Assembly: GCA_028715905.1 (NCBI GenBank)
Contig: JAQUQV010000011.1
Span: 1 to 47,933 of the forward strand
DNA: 47,933 nucleotides
Source of the DNA: Kiritimatiellia bacterium
GTDB taxonomy: Bacteria; Verrucomicrobiota; Kiritimatiellia; JAAZAB01
Direction: 5' to 3'
The translations under genes were made by a program, and so were the position numbers. Position 1 is the stretch's first letter. The number at the start of each line of letters is the position of its first letter. The notes beneath the pieces were generated by a model. That model saw only the letters and a program-made list of their open reading frames with translations, did not search any database and was not told where the DNA came from. Positions 7,419 to 16,195 of the stretch are shown piece after piece.

Positions 7419-8684
7419 ATGCAAGACAATTCGTTTTTTGAGACGAGCCGCCAGTGCGCATTAAAAATCCTTGCCCCGGCCAAAAAAGATTTGGAGCACG
7501 GCCTGGAATTGCACCGCCATTCGGTCGTGGTTGACAGTTACGGGTTCGGGCCTTGCGGCACGCATGAAATGGAAGCGGAAAAAATACTCGCGGCTATCCG
7601 GGCCGGCGCTTCGCCCAATGAGATCCAGGATATGCGCGAGAATGCGATCATGACCGGCTATGTCGCCGACGCCGCGCAATCGCGCGAATTCAGGAAAATG
7701 TGGGACGCCGCAGGCGTAACGTGTGTCTTCCGCAATGCCGGCGAGGAAGGCCAGTCGCCGATGCGCCTCATAAAGCGCCTGGCCCATTATATTTATGTTA
7801 CCGACCGGATGAGGGACTCTTTTTCCAAGGCGCTTGCTCCGGCCGATGTTCTCCGGGCCAAAAAGGAGCAAAAACACTGCCTTTGTCTCACCTGCAACGG
7901 AATTCCGATTGTTCAGGACTGGAATTCCGTTGAAGACGAATTGAGATATATCGGGATTTTCTTCCAGTTGGGATGCCGGATGATGCACCTGACCTATAAC
8001 CGGCGCAATATGCTCGGCGACGGCTGCGCGGAAACGGCCAACGGCGGCTTGAGCGATTTCGGGCGAAGGGTGATCGGGGAGATGAACCGTATCGGCATTA
8101 TTGTGGACGTGGCCCATTCCGGCTGGCGGACCAGCCTGGAAGCCGCGCGGGTTTCCGGCAAGCCGATCGTCGCCAGCCATACGGTCTGCGCCGCCCTTAA
8201 CCGGCATATCCGTTCCAAGCCGGACGAGGTTATCCGGGCGATAGTGGATGGCGGCGGAGTAATCGGCATCTGCGCCGTGCCGGCTTTTCTGGGAAGAAAC
8301 GGGGATATCAACGCCTTGCTTGATCATATTGATTACATGGCGAAAACTTTCGGTCCGGATTGTGTCGCCATCGGCACCGATGTCTGCGAAAACTTATCGC
8401 CTTCCAGGCCGGACAACGAATTGTCCGCTCAATTAACCGGCGAATATCCGAAGAGCCGGCGCAGTTTTGAGTCGCTCTGGCCGCCCGACGACCCGCTCTT
8501 CAGCCCGGATTGGAATAAGAAAGAGCAGCTTCTCAGCCTGGCATGGGGCAATTTTCCCCTCTTTACGGTCGGCCTCGTTCAGCGCGGTTATTCAGACGCC
8601 GATATCCAAAAAATACTGGGCGGCAACATGCTGCGCGTTTTTGACGCCGTCCTGCCGGATACGGAGAAAAACATTGCAAACTGA
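7419..8684 (+). CDS. M19-like (membrane/renal dipeptidase family) protein
   Basis: The 421-residue TIM-barrel amidohydrolase belongs to the M19 dipeptidase family. It keeps the second-half metal and substrate residues: His in GIIVDVAHSG, His in PIVASHT, Arg in ALNRHIRSKPDEV and Asp in CVAIGTD. However, the N-terminal HxD metal pair expected near residues 41-43 is Tyr-Gly-Phe in VVVDSYGFGP, and the bridging Glu of the usual EGGH motif appears to be Asn. I recall a subfamily with this same N-terminus and the conserved block MMHLTYNRRNMLGDGCAE, so the change is probably ancestral and not decay. Real activity is unknown. It is the first gene of an operon with pyrK and pyrD and overlaps the pyrK start. 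Confidence 0.8.
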   Translation: MQDNSFFETSRQCALKILAPAKKDLEHGLELHRHSVVVDSYGFGPCGTHEMEAEKILAAIRAGASPNEIQDMRENAIMTGYVADAAQSREFRKMWDAAGVTCVFRNAGEEGQSPMRLIKRLAHYIYVTDRMRDSFSKALAPADVLRAKKEQKHCLCLTCNGIPIVQDWNSVEDELRYIGIFFQLGCRMMHLTYNRRNMLGDGCAETANGGLSDFGRRVIGEMNRIGIIVDVAHSGWRTSLEAARVSGKPIVASHTVCAALNRHIRSKPDEVIRAIVDGGGVIGICAVPAFLGRNGDINALLDHIDYMAKTFGPDCVAIGTDVCENLSPSRPDNELSAQLTGEYPKSRRSFESLWPPDDPLFSPDWNKKEQLLSLAWGNFPLFTVGLVQRGYSDADIQKILGGNMLRVFDAVLPDTEKNIAN

Positions 8685-9477
8685 AACCGCAAGCGTGATT
8701 GAACAACGCAGCCTCGGCGGCGATTATCGCGTCTTGGAATTTGCCTCGTCCAAAGTGGCGCCGCGCGTCAAGCCGGGACAATTCATCCATCTGCGCGTGG
8801 ATGAGCGCAACGAGCTTGTCCTGCGGCGGCCTTTCAGCGTATTCAAAACCGGAAAAAAAAGCCTGGCCATACTTTACAAGATCGTCGGACGGGGCACGCA
8901 AATACTGGCCCGCCTGCGGCCGGGCGACCGGGCCGGCATCATGGGCCCCCTCGGCAACGGGTTCCCCCTGCCGGCGTCCCAAACCTTTCCCTTGCTCGCC
9001 GCCGGCGGATACGGCGCCGCCGCGCTTTACCTGCTTGCGCAACAGGCTCGCAAAAAGGGAATAATTTTTATCGGCGGCGCGACGGCGGACGATATTCTCT
9101 GCGCTGATGATTTCAAAAAAATCGGCTGGAAGGTAAAAATTGCGACCGAAGACGGCGCGGCTGGTCAAAAAGGACTGGCGACGGATATCCTCACAGAATA
9201 TCTTTCTGAAAAAAGCAAAATGCGCCAAATGGCGCTTTATGCCTGCGGCCCGATGGGAATGCTGAAGGCGGTTGCCGAAATAGCCGTCAAGAACGGACAA
9301 AAGGCATGGCTTTCGCTGGACCGGCGCATGGGCTGCGGGGTGGGGGCATGTCTGGGTTGCGTCCAGAAAGTGAAGGATGGGAAAAGCTGGAAATGGGCGC
9401 GGGTCTGCCGCGACGGGCCGGTCTTTGAATGCCGTCAGATAGTCTGGGAGAATGGCAAATGGGAAAAAGAAAAATAG
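8674..9477 (+). CDS. pyrK: Dihydroorotate dehydrogenase electron-transfer subunit
   Basis: PyrK passes electrons from the PyrD flavin through a [2Fe-2S] cluster and FAD to NAD+, in pyrimidine synthesis. The 267-residue protein has a ferredoxin-reductase FAD domain with LRRPFSVF, the nucleotide domain with GGYGAAALYLLA and YACGPMGML, and the cluster-binding cysteines in CGVGACLGC plus a later Cys in WARVCRDGPVF. I place the start at a TTG at 8674, which has GGAG seven bases upstream and overlaps the stop of the M19 gene by 11 bases. A GTG at 8695 is an alternative. Its end overlaps pyrD, so the three genes are probably translationally coupled. Confidence 0.9.
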   Translation: MQTETASVIEQRSLGGDYRVLEFASSKVAPRVKPGQFIHLRVDERNELVLRRPFSVFKTGKKSLAILYKIVGRGTQILARLRPGDRAGIMGPLGNGFPLPASQTFPLLAAGGYGAAALYLLAQQARKKGIIFIGGATADDILCADDFKKIGWKVKIATEDGAAGQKGLATDILTEYLSEKSKMRQMALYACGPMGMLKAVAEIAVKNGQKAWLSLDRRMGCGVGACLGCVQKVKDGKSWKWARVCRDGPVFECRQIVWENGKWEKEK

Positions 9478-10409
9478 ACGCGCCCGCGACAAACGGACCG
9501 GATATGCGGGTCAACCTTGCCGGAATTGCGATGAAAAATCCGGTCATGGCCGCTTCCGGAACCTTCGGCTACGGAAAAGAATACGCGCCCCTGGTTGATT
9601 TGAACAAACTGGGCGCGCTCGTCGTCAAGGGCATAAGCTTGCGGCCCGAAAGAGGCAATGAAACGCCGCGCATAGTTGAAGCCGCCGGAGGCTTGATCAA
9701 TGCCATCGGCCTGCAGAATCCAGGTTTTGACGGATTTACGAAAAAACACCTGCCTTTCCTGAAAAAATACAAAGTGCCCGTGATTGTCAATATCTGGGGA
9801 AGGAGCGCGGAGGAATACGCCGAGGTTGCCGGGCGCTTTGACGGGGTGCGGGGCGTGCAAGGGCTGGAGGTCAACATTTCATGCCCCAACATCAAGCGCG
9901 GAGGAATCGCCTTCGGCACCGACCCGCGCCTGACGGCCGAAGTTGTCGCCAAAACGCGCCGGAAAACGAAACTGCCGCTGATCGTTAAGCTTTCCCCGAA
10001 CGTTACCAGAATCGGCGAATTTGCGCGGATTGCCGAAGCAAACGGCGCCGACGTTATTTCGCTGATCAATTCCTTCCCGGCCATGGCGATTGACATTGAA
10101 ACGCGCGCACCCGTCCTGGCCAACGTTACCGGCGGCTTGAGCGGGCCGGCAATCCACCCGATCGCCTTGAAAATGGTCTGGGAGGCGGCTGCGGCCGTAG
10201 AAATACCGGTCGTCGGGATGGGAGGAATAACCTCGGAGAAAGAAGCATTGGCTTTTATCATTGCGGGCGCCGCGGCGGTGGCGGTCGGCACGGCGAATTT
10301 CACGGACCCGGGCATAATCTTGAAAGTTGTCAAGGGGATTGAGGCTTACCTGGTCCGTTGCAAACTGAAAAGCGTCCGAGAATTGACGGGCTCCCTGCAG
10401 CTCTCCTGA
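9459..10409 (+). CDS. pyrD: Dihydroorotate dehydrogenase, class 1B catalytic subunit
   Basis: PyrD oxidises dihydroorotate to orotate with FMN, the fourth step of UMP synthesis. The 316-residue TIM barrel shows PVMAASGTFGYG at the start, the active-site Cys of class 1 enzymes in VNISCPN, FMN-phosphate binding GMGGI and a late GTANFTDP. Together with the adjacent PyrK this identifies the NAD-linked 1B heterotetramer. I choose the ATG at 9459 because GGGAG lies eight bases upstream; an in-frame ATG at 9429 would lengthen the overlap with pyrK and has no such site. A strong hairpin follows four bases after the stop. Confidence 0.93.
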   Translation: MGKRKIDAPATNGPDMRVNLAGIAMKNPVMAASGTFGYGKEYAPLVDLNKLGALVVKGISLRPERGNETPRIVEAAGGLINAIGLQNPGFDGFTKKHLPFLKKYKVPVIVNIWGRSAEEYAEVAGRFDGVRGVQGLEVNISCPNIKRGGIAFGTDPRLTAEVVAKTRRKTKLPLIVKLSPNVTRIGEFARIAEANGADVISLINSFPAMAIDIETRAPVLANVTGGLSGPAIHPIALKMVWEAAAAVEIPVVGMGGITSEKEALAFIIAGAAAVAVGTANFTDPGIILKVVKGIEAYLVRCKLKSVRELTGSLQLS

Positions 10410-10412
10410 TGT

Positions 10413-10445
10413 TTTCGCAATGCGGCGCGCCGCCGCATTGCGAAA
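10413..10445. repeat. Perfect 15-bp inverted repeat after pyrD
   Basis: TTTCGCAATGCGGCG and its exact complement are separated by three bases. The hairpin starts four bases after the pyrD stop codon. It has no run of T on either side, so it is not a standard rho-independent terminator. It may protect the 3' end of the operon mRNA, act as a rho-linked pause site, or be a solitary REP-like element. Confidence 0.7.
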
Positions 10446-10499
10446 CATGCGCAAAAAAAATAGCCGGAGCGGGTATTCCGTCTGGGCCTTTTGGAAAAC

Positions 10500-12167
10500 A
10501 TGATGAACATGCGGGTTACCTGCAAACAACGCCCGGCTGTATGGATGTTAATCGCGTCGCTCGGCGTCTTTTTTGTTTTCTTTATTCTCCGGACGCCTCC
10601 CGACCGTCTCCGGCTACTGCGCCCGATACCGTCCGATGCGGTTTTAATCGGTGCGCACCATAAACTCGGGGCGCGTCTGCCGGAATTGAAGACAAATGTT
10701 TTTCTCAAGCCGGTCATGGACAGCGCGCATTTCCCGGCGGCAAATTTTTTTCAAAACAGGATGATTGCGGGCCGCCTGGCGGCGAAAACAACATGCTGGG
10801 CGTACGTTCCCGATTTCAACCGGACCGGCCGGCCCGTCCTTGTGATTTCCTCGTGGATCGGGGGATGGGCGACGCTCTTGCGCTGGCTGTTCTGGATTTA
10901 TTGCCCGCCGGATATCGCGCCGCTGGGGGTGTACGACGGACACCGATTATGGACCATAAAGGAACCGGTGCCATTCATGGGGCATCCCAATTTTCTTTCA
11001 TTTGCCTTTCACGACGGCGTCTTAATCGCCTCGTTTTCCCGGGACCGCGGCGATATAGCGCATTTAATGCGGATTTGCGACAGCCGGGGTGGTATCGTTT
11101 CCAAGTGGCAATGCCGGACGCTGAAAAATCCACCGGCGGATGAAATCCGGGCGCGCATGACGCCGCGGCGCTGCCCGCCGGAACAATCGGTTTGGGCAAC
11201 CGCGTCGCTTGGGAAATTGAAAAACGATTATCTCGCGGCCGCCGTCAGGTTTGAGCCGGATTTTTGCTTTGATCGTTATTTGCTTCGGAATCAGGCCCGC
11301 GCGGGAGCCGCGGAAATGTGCGCCTGCTCCCCCTCGGCGGCGGTCTTGCTGCCCGCGGCGCTGGCGGCCGAAGGCATCAAGCGGACAATTTCTCCGGAAT
11401 GGGCGCGGGAAATCATGCCGCTTATCGCGCCGCCTTCCGGCACGAACGAGGCGTGCTTGCTGATGATTTTTACGGATGATTATAGCGGACGGTTCGGCCG
11501 CGATCCTTTCAGGATCAGAGTGCCGACCTTTTTGCTGGCAGTCTCGGGGGTTCGGGAGGAAAAGGCAAAAACAACGGTTACGGGTTTGCTGGATTTCATC
11601 AATCGCAAATACCGGGCCGGCCTGATTCTGAACGCAAACCTGCCGTCGGCCGGGCGATGCCCGCTTTTCGCGATTGAAGCCACTTCCGGCGGCGCGCTGC
11701 ATTCGCTCTCGGCCGAGGACTGCCCGGCGTTTGCCGTTTACAATGGATGGCTGCTGCTGGCAAGCAACAGCGCCGGATTGCGGAAACTGCTTCTCAAGTT
11801 TCAAACGCCGGATGTTCCCGGTTCCGTTGCCGCGGCTGGCAACGGCTGGCTGCAACAGGCCGCCGAACGGCAAAGAAACGCTTTTCTCTGGTTTGATCCG
11901 GACAAGGGCGGCAAGGCAATCCGTTTCGCGCTCATGGCCGGCGCCCTTGCCATGCGCGCCGACAACCGGCCGGCGGCCGGCCGGGACCCGGCCGGAGTTC
12001 TCAAGGCGGTCCGCGTCTGGCTGGAAGGAATAGGTAATTTGGAAAACTGCGCGGTCTGGCTGGAAACGGACGATAACGGCGCGCTGGTGCGCCTTGAACT
12101 GGGGCCGGGACGGAAAAAAAAACAACCATTGTCTGGCGGCCCCGGCCGTCTTGCCCCCGTGCGATAA
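10500..12167 (+). CDS. Membrane-anchored protein of unknown function (DUF3352-like)
   Basis: The protein of about 555 residues has one N-terminal transmembrane segment (VWMLIASLGVFFVFFIL) followed by a large presumably periplasmic domain. Blocks such as AVYNGWLLLASNSAGLRKLL near residue 415 resemble the repeated domain of DUF3352-type proteins, but the similarity is weak and remembered only. No catalytic motif is visible. Two or three ATG codons lie close together at the start (10500, 10503, 10509); a TTG at 10491 is less likely. It follows pyrD on the same strand but is separated from it by the 10413-10445 hairpin, so co-transcription is uncertain. Confidence 0.6.
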   Translation: MMNMRVTCKQRPAVWMLIASLGVFFVFFILRTPPDRLRLLRPIPSDAVLIGAHHKLGARLPELKTNVFLKPVMDSAHFPAANFFQNRMIAGRLAAKTTCWAYVPDFNRTGRPVLVISSWIGGWATLLRWLFWIYCPPDIAPLGVYDGHRLWTIKEPVPFMGHPNFLSFAFHDGVLIASFSRDRGDIAHLMRICDSRGGIVSKWQCRTLKNPPADEIRARMTPRRCPPEQSVWATASLGKLKNDYLAAAVRFEPDFCFDRYLLRNQARAGAAEMCACSPSAAVLLPAALAAEGIKRTISPEWAREIMPLIAPPSGTNEACLLMIFTDDYSGRFGRDPFRIRVPTFLLAVSGVREEKAKTTVTGLLDFINRKYRAGLILNANLPSAGRCPLFAIEATSGGALHSLSAEDCPAFAVYNGWLLLASNSAGLRKLLLKFQTPDVPGSVAAAGNGWLQQAAERQRNAFLWFDPDKGGKAIRFALMAGALAMRADNRPAAGRDPAGVLKAVRVWLEGIGNLENCAVWLETDDNGALVRLELGPGRKKKQPLSGGPGRLAPVR

Positions 12168-12172
12168 ACGGG

Positions 12173-12829
12173 TTAGTCGTTTGCCCGGCGCTGTTTGGCG
12201 CGCTGTTCCGGCGATAAAACGCGCGGCCATTCAATGTCGTCCGAGGCCAGCACAAACCCCCATTTTTCTCTGGCCATCCGGAACGCCTCGGCCCGGTGGG
12301 AAATCATGTTTTTGAGCGGAGCGGACATTTCCGCAAAGGTGCGGTCATAGCCTTCCGGCACAAAGAGGGGATCAAAGCCGAATCCTTCCTTGCCCCGCAA
12401 TTCGTTGATGATGCGTCCTTCGCATTTTGCCTCCACGGTTTGCGCGCGGCCGGAGGGGCTGGCAAGGGCGACCACGCACCAGAAGCGCGCCGTCCGCACG
12501 GGAATGCCGTCCAGTTCATTCAGGAGCTTGGCGTTGTTGGCGGCATAGTCAACCGGTTCACCGGCATAACGCGCCGAATACACACCGGGGGCGCCGCCGA
12601 GCGCGTCAACTTCCAGTCCCGAATCATCGGCCATGGTCCACATGCGGAAAAACATCGCGAGGGTAACCGCTTTTTTGACGGCGTTGATCTGGAAAGTGTT
12701 GCCATCCTCAACCACCGGGGGCGGGTTTTCAATTTCATCCGCGCCGACGAGGGTAACCCCGGGCATGTTGAAAATCGCCCGGATTTCCTCCAGTTTGTGC
12801 CTGTTCCGGCTGGCAATGAGGATTTTCAT
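12173..12829 (-). CDS. rdgB: Non-canonical purine NTP pyrophosphatase
   Basis: RdgB/HAM1 proteins hydrolyse dITP, ITP and XTP to the monophosphate and so clean the nucleotide pool. The 218 residues include the N-terminal nucleotide motif ASRNRHKLEEI, the catalytic Asp block MADDSGLEVDAL, GFGFDPLFVPEG and SHRAEAF. The C-terminal 25 residues extend slightly beyond the usual 195-200. The gene lies convergent with the preceding unknown gene, five bases apart. No obvious terminator separates them. Confidence 0.92.
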   Translation of the reverse strand: MKILIASRNRHKLEEIRAIFNMPGVTLVGADEIENPPPVVEDGNTFQINAVKKAVTLAMFFRMWTMADDSGLEVDALGGAPGVYSARYAGEPVDYAANNAKLLNELDGIPVRTARFWCVVALASPSGRAQTVEAKCEGRIINELRGKEGFGFDPLFVPEGYDRTFAEMSAPLKNMISHRAEAFRMAREKWGFVLASDDIEWPRVLSPEQRAKQRRAND

Positions 12830-12944
12830 AGGCTTGTCTGAAAATCATGCGCGGCGGCCGGACCGCCGTTCTCACCGGCAACCGCCTTTTGCGCGGCGGG
12901 CCGGCGGACTGGCTTTTGCCGCAAGAAGAAAAAAACTGCCGGGC

Positions 12945-13030
12945 TGGTGCACGGGGCGGGGATCGAACCCGCACGCCATTGCTGGCATTAGCCCCTTAAA
13001 CTAACGCGTCTGCCATTCCGCCACCCGTGC
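12945..13030 (-). tRNA. tRNA-Leu, anticodon AAG
   Basis: The minus strand folds as a class II tRNA: acceptor GCACGGG/CCCGTGC with discriminator A and encoded CCA, a three-pair D stem, anticodon stem TTAGT/GCTAA, a variable arm with a GCC/GGC stem, and T arm GCGGG-TTCGATC-CCCGC. The seven-base anticodon loop is TTAAGGG, which places AAG at positions 34-36 with T33 and G37. This reads CTT, or all CTN codons if A34 is converted to inosine. The alternative TAA reading would break the stem. It lies between rdgB and a divergent gene. Confidence 0.9.
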
Positions 13031-13091
13031 GTTTGCGAACACCGGAAAATATATATGCGGCGCGGAAAGAAATCAAGCGTTATAAACTTTA

Positions 13092-13119
13092 TTGACATTC
13101 AATATCGGCTGCATACACT
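13092..13119 (+). promoter_or_regulatory. Candidate promoter of the 13133 gene
   Basis: TTGACA (13092-13097) and TACACT (13114-13119) are spaced 16 bases. The expected start is about 13126, leaving a leader of only six or seven bases before the ATG at 13133. No Shine-Dalgarno sequence is present. Confidence 0.45.
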
Positions 13120-13132
13120 TATCCTTCAACAC

Positions 13133-13777
13133 ATGAGCAACGGCGAAAAAAAAAGCCAGGACGGCGAAAACATCCTGCATCTGACAAAAGAGGAACGGCT
13201 GCCGGCGGCCGCCAATTCCTCCCAGGGGGCGGAACTGGTCAGGCAGATTATTGAACAAATCCTGATCAATGAACGCCGGCGCGCGCGGGTTGAATTTCTC
13301 CAGATCGGTCTTTTTTTTCTGGTTTTTTTGTTCGCGGTGCTCGGCACGGGAATCTGGTTTGCCCGGCAACTGCTGGTCCAACTGCGGGTGGAACGCCAGT
13401 TCGCGGAACAAACATGGCGCATGATGGCCGGCGGAAAAGGCAATGGAACCGCCGCTCCTTCCGCGGAAAATTGGGGCAATTTGCTTGACCAGTCCGTTAT
13501 GGAAATTCCGCCGGCTTTAAACCGGGAAGAAGTCGCCAAGCTGGAGCGGAATATAAAAAATGTTTCCGAGCTCCTGAAAAACAGCCCGGAAAATCTGTCA
13601 ACCACCGTCCGCGAAACACTCCGGCGCCAGCAAAACTCAATCCAGGCATTGAGCGCGCGGCTCAGTGAAATCCGAAGCGGATCGGGAGCCGTTTCCGAAA
13701 AAAACGCGCCGGTTGATTTCATTGCGGCCCCTGTCGGCGGAGATATTGACTTGCGCATGCCAATCCCTTCGTTGTAG
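13133..13777 (+). CDS. Single-pass membrane protein with coiled-coil-like tail, unknown function
   Basis: The 214-residue product has a charged N-terminus (about 60 residues), one transmembrane helix (IGLFFLVFLFAVLGTGIWFA) and a C-terminal region rich in Glu, Arg, Leu and Asn that is probably helical. No enzymatic motif or known domain is evident. It may be a bitopic inner-membrane protein with scaffolding function, but that is only inference. The start at 13133 is chosen because the candidate promoter lies just upstream; an in-frame extension to 13055 would include the promoter. recD2 follows about 80 bases later and may be co-transcribed. Confidence 0.6.
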   Translation: MSNGEKKSQDGENILHLTKEERLPAAANSSQGAELVRQIIEQILINERRRARVEFLQIGLFFLVFLFAVLGTGIWFARQLLVQLRVERQFAEQTWRMMAGGKGNGTAAPSAENWGNLLDQSVMEIPPALNREEVAKLERNIKNVSELLKNSPENLSTTVRETLRRQQNSIQALSARLSEIRSGSGAVSEKNAPVDFIAAPVGGDIDLRMPIPSL

Positions 13778-13856
13778 GCAAGGCGCGGACGCCGTTTCGT
13801 CCGCTAGCCCGGGACACCCCCCCGCGGAAGGACAACTCATAAATATACGGCGCGAA

Positions 13857-16040
13857 ATGAATGCCCCTCCTTCCAATAACGCCGAAACCGTTTCCGGCAC
13901 CGTTCAAAGAATCATTTACCGCGATGAGAACACCGCTTACACCGTTTGTTCGCTGAAACCAGACGCCGGACACGATGAAATCACGGTGGTGGGCGCCAGC
14001 GCCGCCATCTGGCCGGGCGAGCGCCTGCAGGTTTCCGGCCGGTGGACACGCCACAAAACGCACGGGGTTCAGTTTAACGCGGACAAAATCGTCTGTATTG
14101 AGCCGCGGACCGTTTCCGGGATAAAAAAATATCTGGCCAGCGGTCTGATCAAGGGGGTGGGGGAGATGCTGGCCGAACGGCTGGTTAAAAAATTCGGAAC
14201 GGACACCCTGCGGGTGATTGACGAGGAATCGGCGCGCCTGGAATCGGTGGAAGGAATCGGCCGCAGAAAACGCGAACGGATCAGGCAATCGTGGCTTGAA
14301 CAGAAAGCGGTGCGCGACATCATGATTTTTCTTCACGCAAACGGGGTGAGCGCATCGCAGGCCACCCGCATTTACAACGCTTACGGCGATAACGCGGTCG
14401 CCGTTCTCCGGCAGAACCCGTACCGGCTTGCCGCCGATATCTGGGGGATCGGGTTCAAATCGGCCGATAAAATTGCGATGAACATGGGCATCCCGATGCA
14501 ATCGGTGGTTCGCGCGCGGGCGGGGCTGGCTTATATGTTGCAAACCATGGCCGAGGAAGGACATTGCTATTGCGGCAAGGACGAATTGCTGGCCGGAACG
14601 GGCGAACAGTTGGAGATCGGATTCAATCTGCTGGAAGAAGCGCTTGGACTGGAACTGGCCGCGGGCAACCTTATCAGCGAAAACACGGAAATTTATATGC
14701 CCGCTTTATATTATTCCGAGACGGGCTGCGCCTCCAATTTAAAACGTTTGCAGGAGGACAGCGTCTCAAACGCCGGCCGCATCAAAGCGGCCAGCGCGGT
14801 GGAATGGGCCGCCGGCCGGATGAAAATTTCCTTCTCGCCGGCGCAGGCCGCGGCGCTCAATATGGCCATTAACGAGAAAGTCGGCATCATAACGGGCGGA
14901 CCGGGTGTCGGGAAAACCACGATTATCAAGGCGCTCGTGGACATTTTTTCGGCCAAAAAGATGGCGGTGCGCCTGGCCGCGCCCACCGGCCGGGCCGCCA
15001 AAAGGATGGAAGAAGCCACGGGCCATCAGGCCACGACCATTCACCGCCTGTTAAAATTCCAACCCGGCCTTGAAAGGTTTGAATATGGCGCCGACAAACG
15101 ACTGGAAGGCGATGTCTTTATTCTGGACGAAGTATCCATGATTGACGTTGTGCTCATGAATTGCTTTCTGCGGGCTTTGCCGGGCCGGGCGCGCCTCCTG
15201 TTGATCGGCGATGCTGACCAACTGCCGAGCGTCGGCCCCGGCAATGTGCTCCGCGACCTGATTGACAGCGGCGCTTTCCCGGCCATTAAGCTGGATAAAA
15301 TTTTCCGCCAATCAGAGAAAAGCCTGATTGTGCGCAATGCGCACCTGGTGAATTCCGGCCGATTTTTTGAACTGGGCGGCGACGGTGAAAATGATTTTAT
15401 CCGGGATTTTTATTTCATTGAGGAAAACGAGCCGGCGCAGGTTGTCGCCCGGATGCTTGAACTGGTTGCGGAACGCATTCCGCGCCGGTTCAGGATGAGC
15501 CCGCGCACCGATATTCAGGTGCTGACTCCCATGCGCCGCTTTGAACTGGGCGCGGACAATTTGAACGCGGTTTTACAGGGCGCGATTAATCCGCGGGGCG
15601 AGGGGATCGTTTCATTCGGACGCACCTACCGCGCCGGGGACCGGGTGATGCAGATGCGCAATAATTATGACAAAGACGTCTACAACGGCGATATCGGCCT
15701 GATTCGCAGTGTTAATCATGAGGACCAACAGGTGATTATTGATTATGACGGACGGGAGGTCGTCTACGATTTCAGCGAAATGGACGAAATCAACCTGGCC
15801 TACGCCTCTTCCATTCACAAGGCCCAGGGCAGCGAATATCCCGCGGTGATCATCCTGCTGACGACCCAGCATTTCAAGCTGCTCCAGCGCAACCTGCTGT
15901 ACACGGCCCTGACCCGGGGGCGGAAACTGGTCTGCCTGGTCGGCTCCAGGAAGGCCGCGGCCATAGCCATTCATAACAATCATACCGCCGCGCGCCGCAC
16001 GGGGCTTAAACAGCGCCTGTCCGGAAGAAATATAATCTGA
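13857..16040 (+). CDS. recD2: RecD2-type 5'-3' DNA helicase
   Basis: The 727-residue superfamily 1B helicase has the RecD2 N-terminal OB-like region (SGTVQRIIYRDENTAYTVC), the helix-hairpin-helix pair (SGLIKGVGEMLAERL and VEGIGRRKRERI), then Walker A GGPGVGKTT, motif II LDEVSMID, GDADQLPSVGPGN and C-terminal motifs SSIHKAQGSEYPAV and ALTRGRK. RecD2 lacks partnership with RecBC and works in DNA repair. GGAAGGA lies about 25 bases before the ATG at 13857, farther than usual, so the true start may be a nearby non-ATG codon. The protein seems complete and shows no missing motif. Confidence 0.93.
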   Translation: MNAPPSNNAETVSGTVQRIIYRDENTAYTVCSLKPDAGHDEITVVGASAAIWPGERLQVSGRWTRHKTHGVQFNADKIVCIEPRTVSGIKKYLASGLIKGVGEMLAERLVKKFGTDTLRVIDEESARLESVEGIGRRKRERIRQSWLEQKAVRDIMIFLHANGVSASQATRIYNAYGDNAVAVLRQNPYRLAADIWGIGFKSADKIAMNMGIPMQSVVRARAGLAYMLQTMAEEGHCYCGKDELLAGTGEQLEIGFNLLEEALGLELAAGNLISENTEIYMPALYYSETGCASNLKRLQEDSVSNAGRIKAASAVEWAAGRMKISFSPAQAAALNMAINEKVGIITGGPGVGKTTIIKALVDIFSAKKMAVRLAAPTGRAAKRMEEATGHQATTIHRLLKFQPGLERFEYGADKRLEGDVFILDEVSMIDVVLMNCFLRALPGRARLLLIGDADQLPSVGPGNVLRDLIDSGAFPAIKLDKIFRQSEKSLIVRNAHLVNSGRFFELGGDGENDFIRDFYFIEENEPAQVVARMLELVAERIPRRFRMSPRTDIQVLTPMRRFELGADNLNAVLQGAINPRGEGIVSFGRTYRAGDRVMQMRNNYDKDVYNGDIGLIRSVNHEDQQVIIDYDGREVVYDFSEMDEINLAYASSIHKAQGSEYPAVIILLTTQHFKLLQRNLLYTALTRGRKLVCLVGSRKAAAIAIHNNHTAARRTGLKQRLSGRNII

Positions 16041-16110
16041 CCAGGGCGGCAGTGCCGGTCTTCTTCAAACTTCTACGCAAAAACGTGTGTATGTTTACAG
16101 AAAAGGTTCC

Positions 16111-16178
16111 AAAGCGGGTTATGCCCGCAACCCAAGACAATCAACCACGGATGGACACTGATGAACGCCGATAAAAAA
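16111..16178 (+). repeat. Dispersed hairpin repeat, copy A
   Basis: AAAGCGGGTTATGCCCGCAA opens the unit (GCGGG/CCCGC stem, TTATG loop), followed by CCCAA and, after a short spacer, ACCACGGATGGACACTGATG. Copies B (21148-21216) and C (40857-40925) share the hairpin and AACCCAA and an ACGGA-type tail. The tail runs into the first in-frame ATG upstream of the glycoside-hydrolase-like gene, so that ATG is repeat-derived and not the gene start. Confidence 0.8.
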
Positions 16179-16195
16179 ATCAGAAAAAAAATGAC

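Noticed and set aside
7461-8327. 288-codon minus-strand frame opposite the M19 gene
   Set aside because: No domain, no ribosome-binding site, and the plus strand has clear family conservation across the whole stretch.
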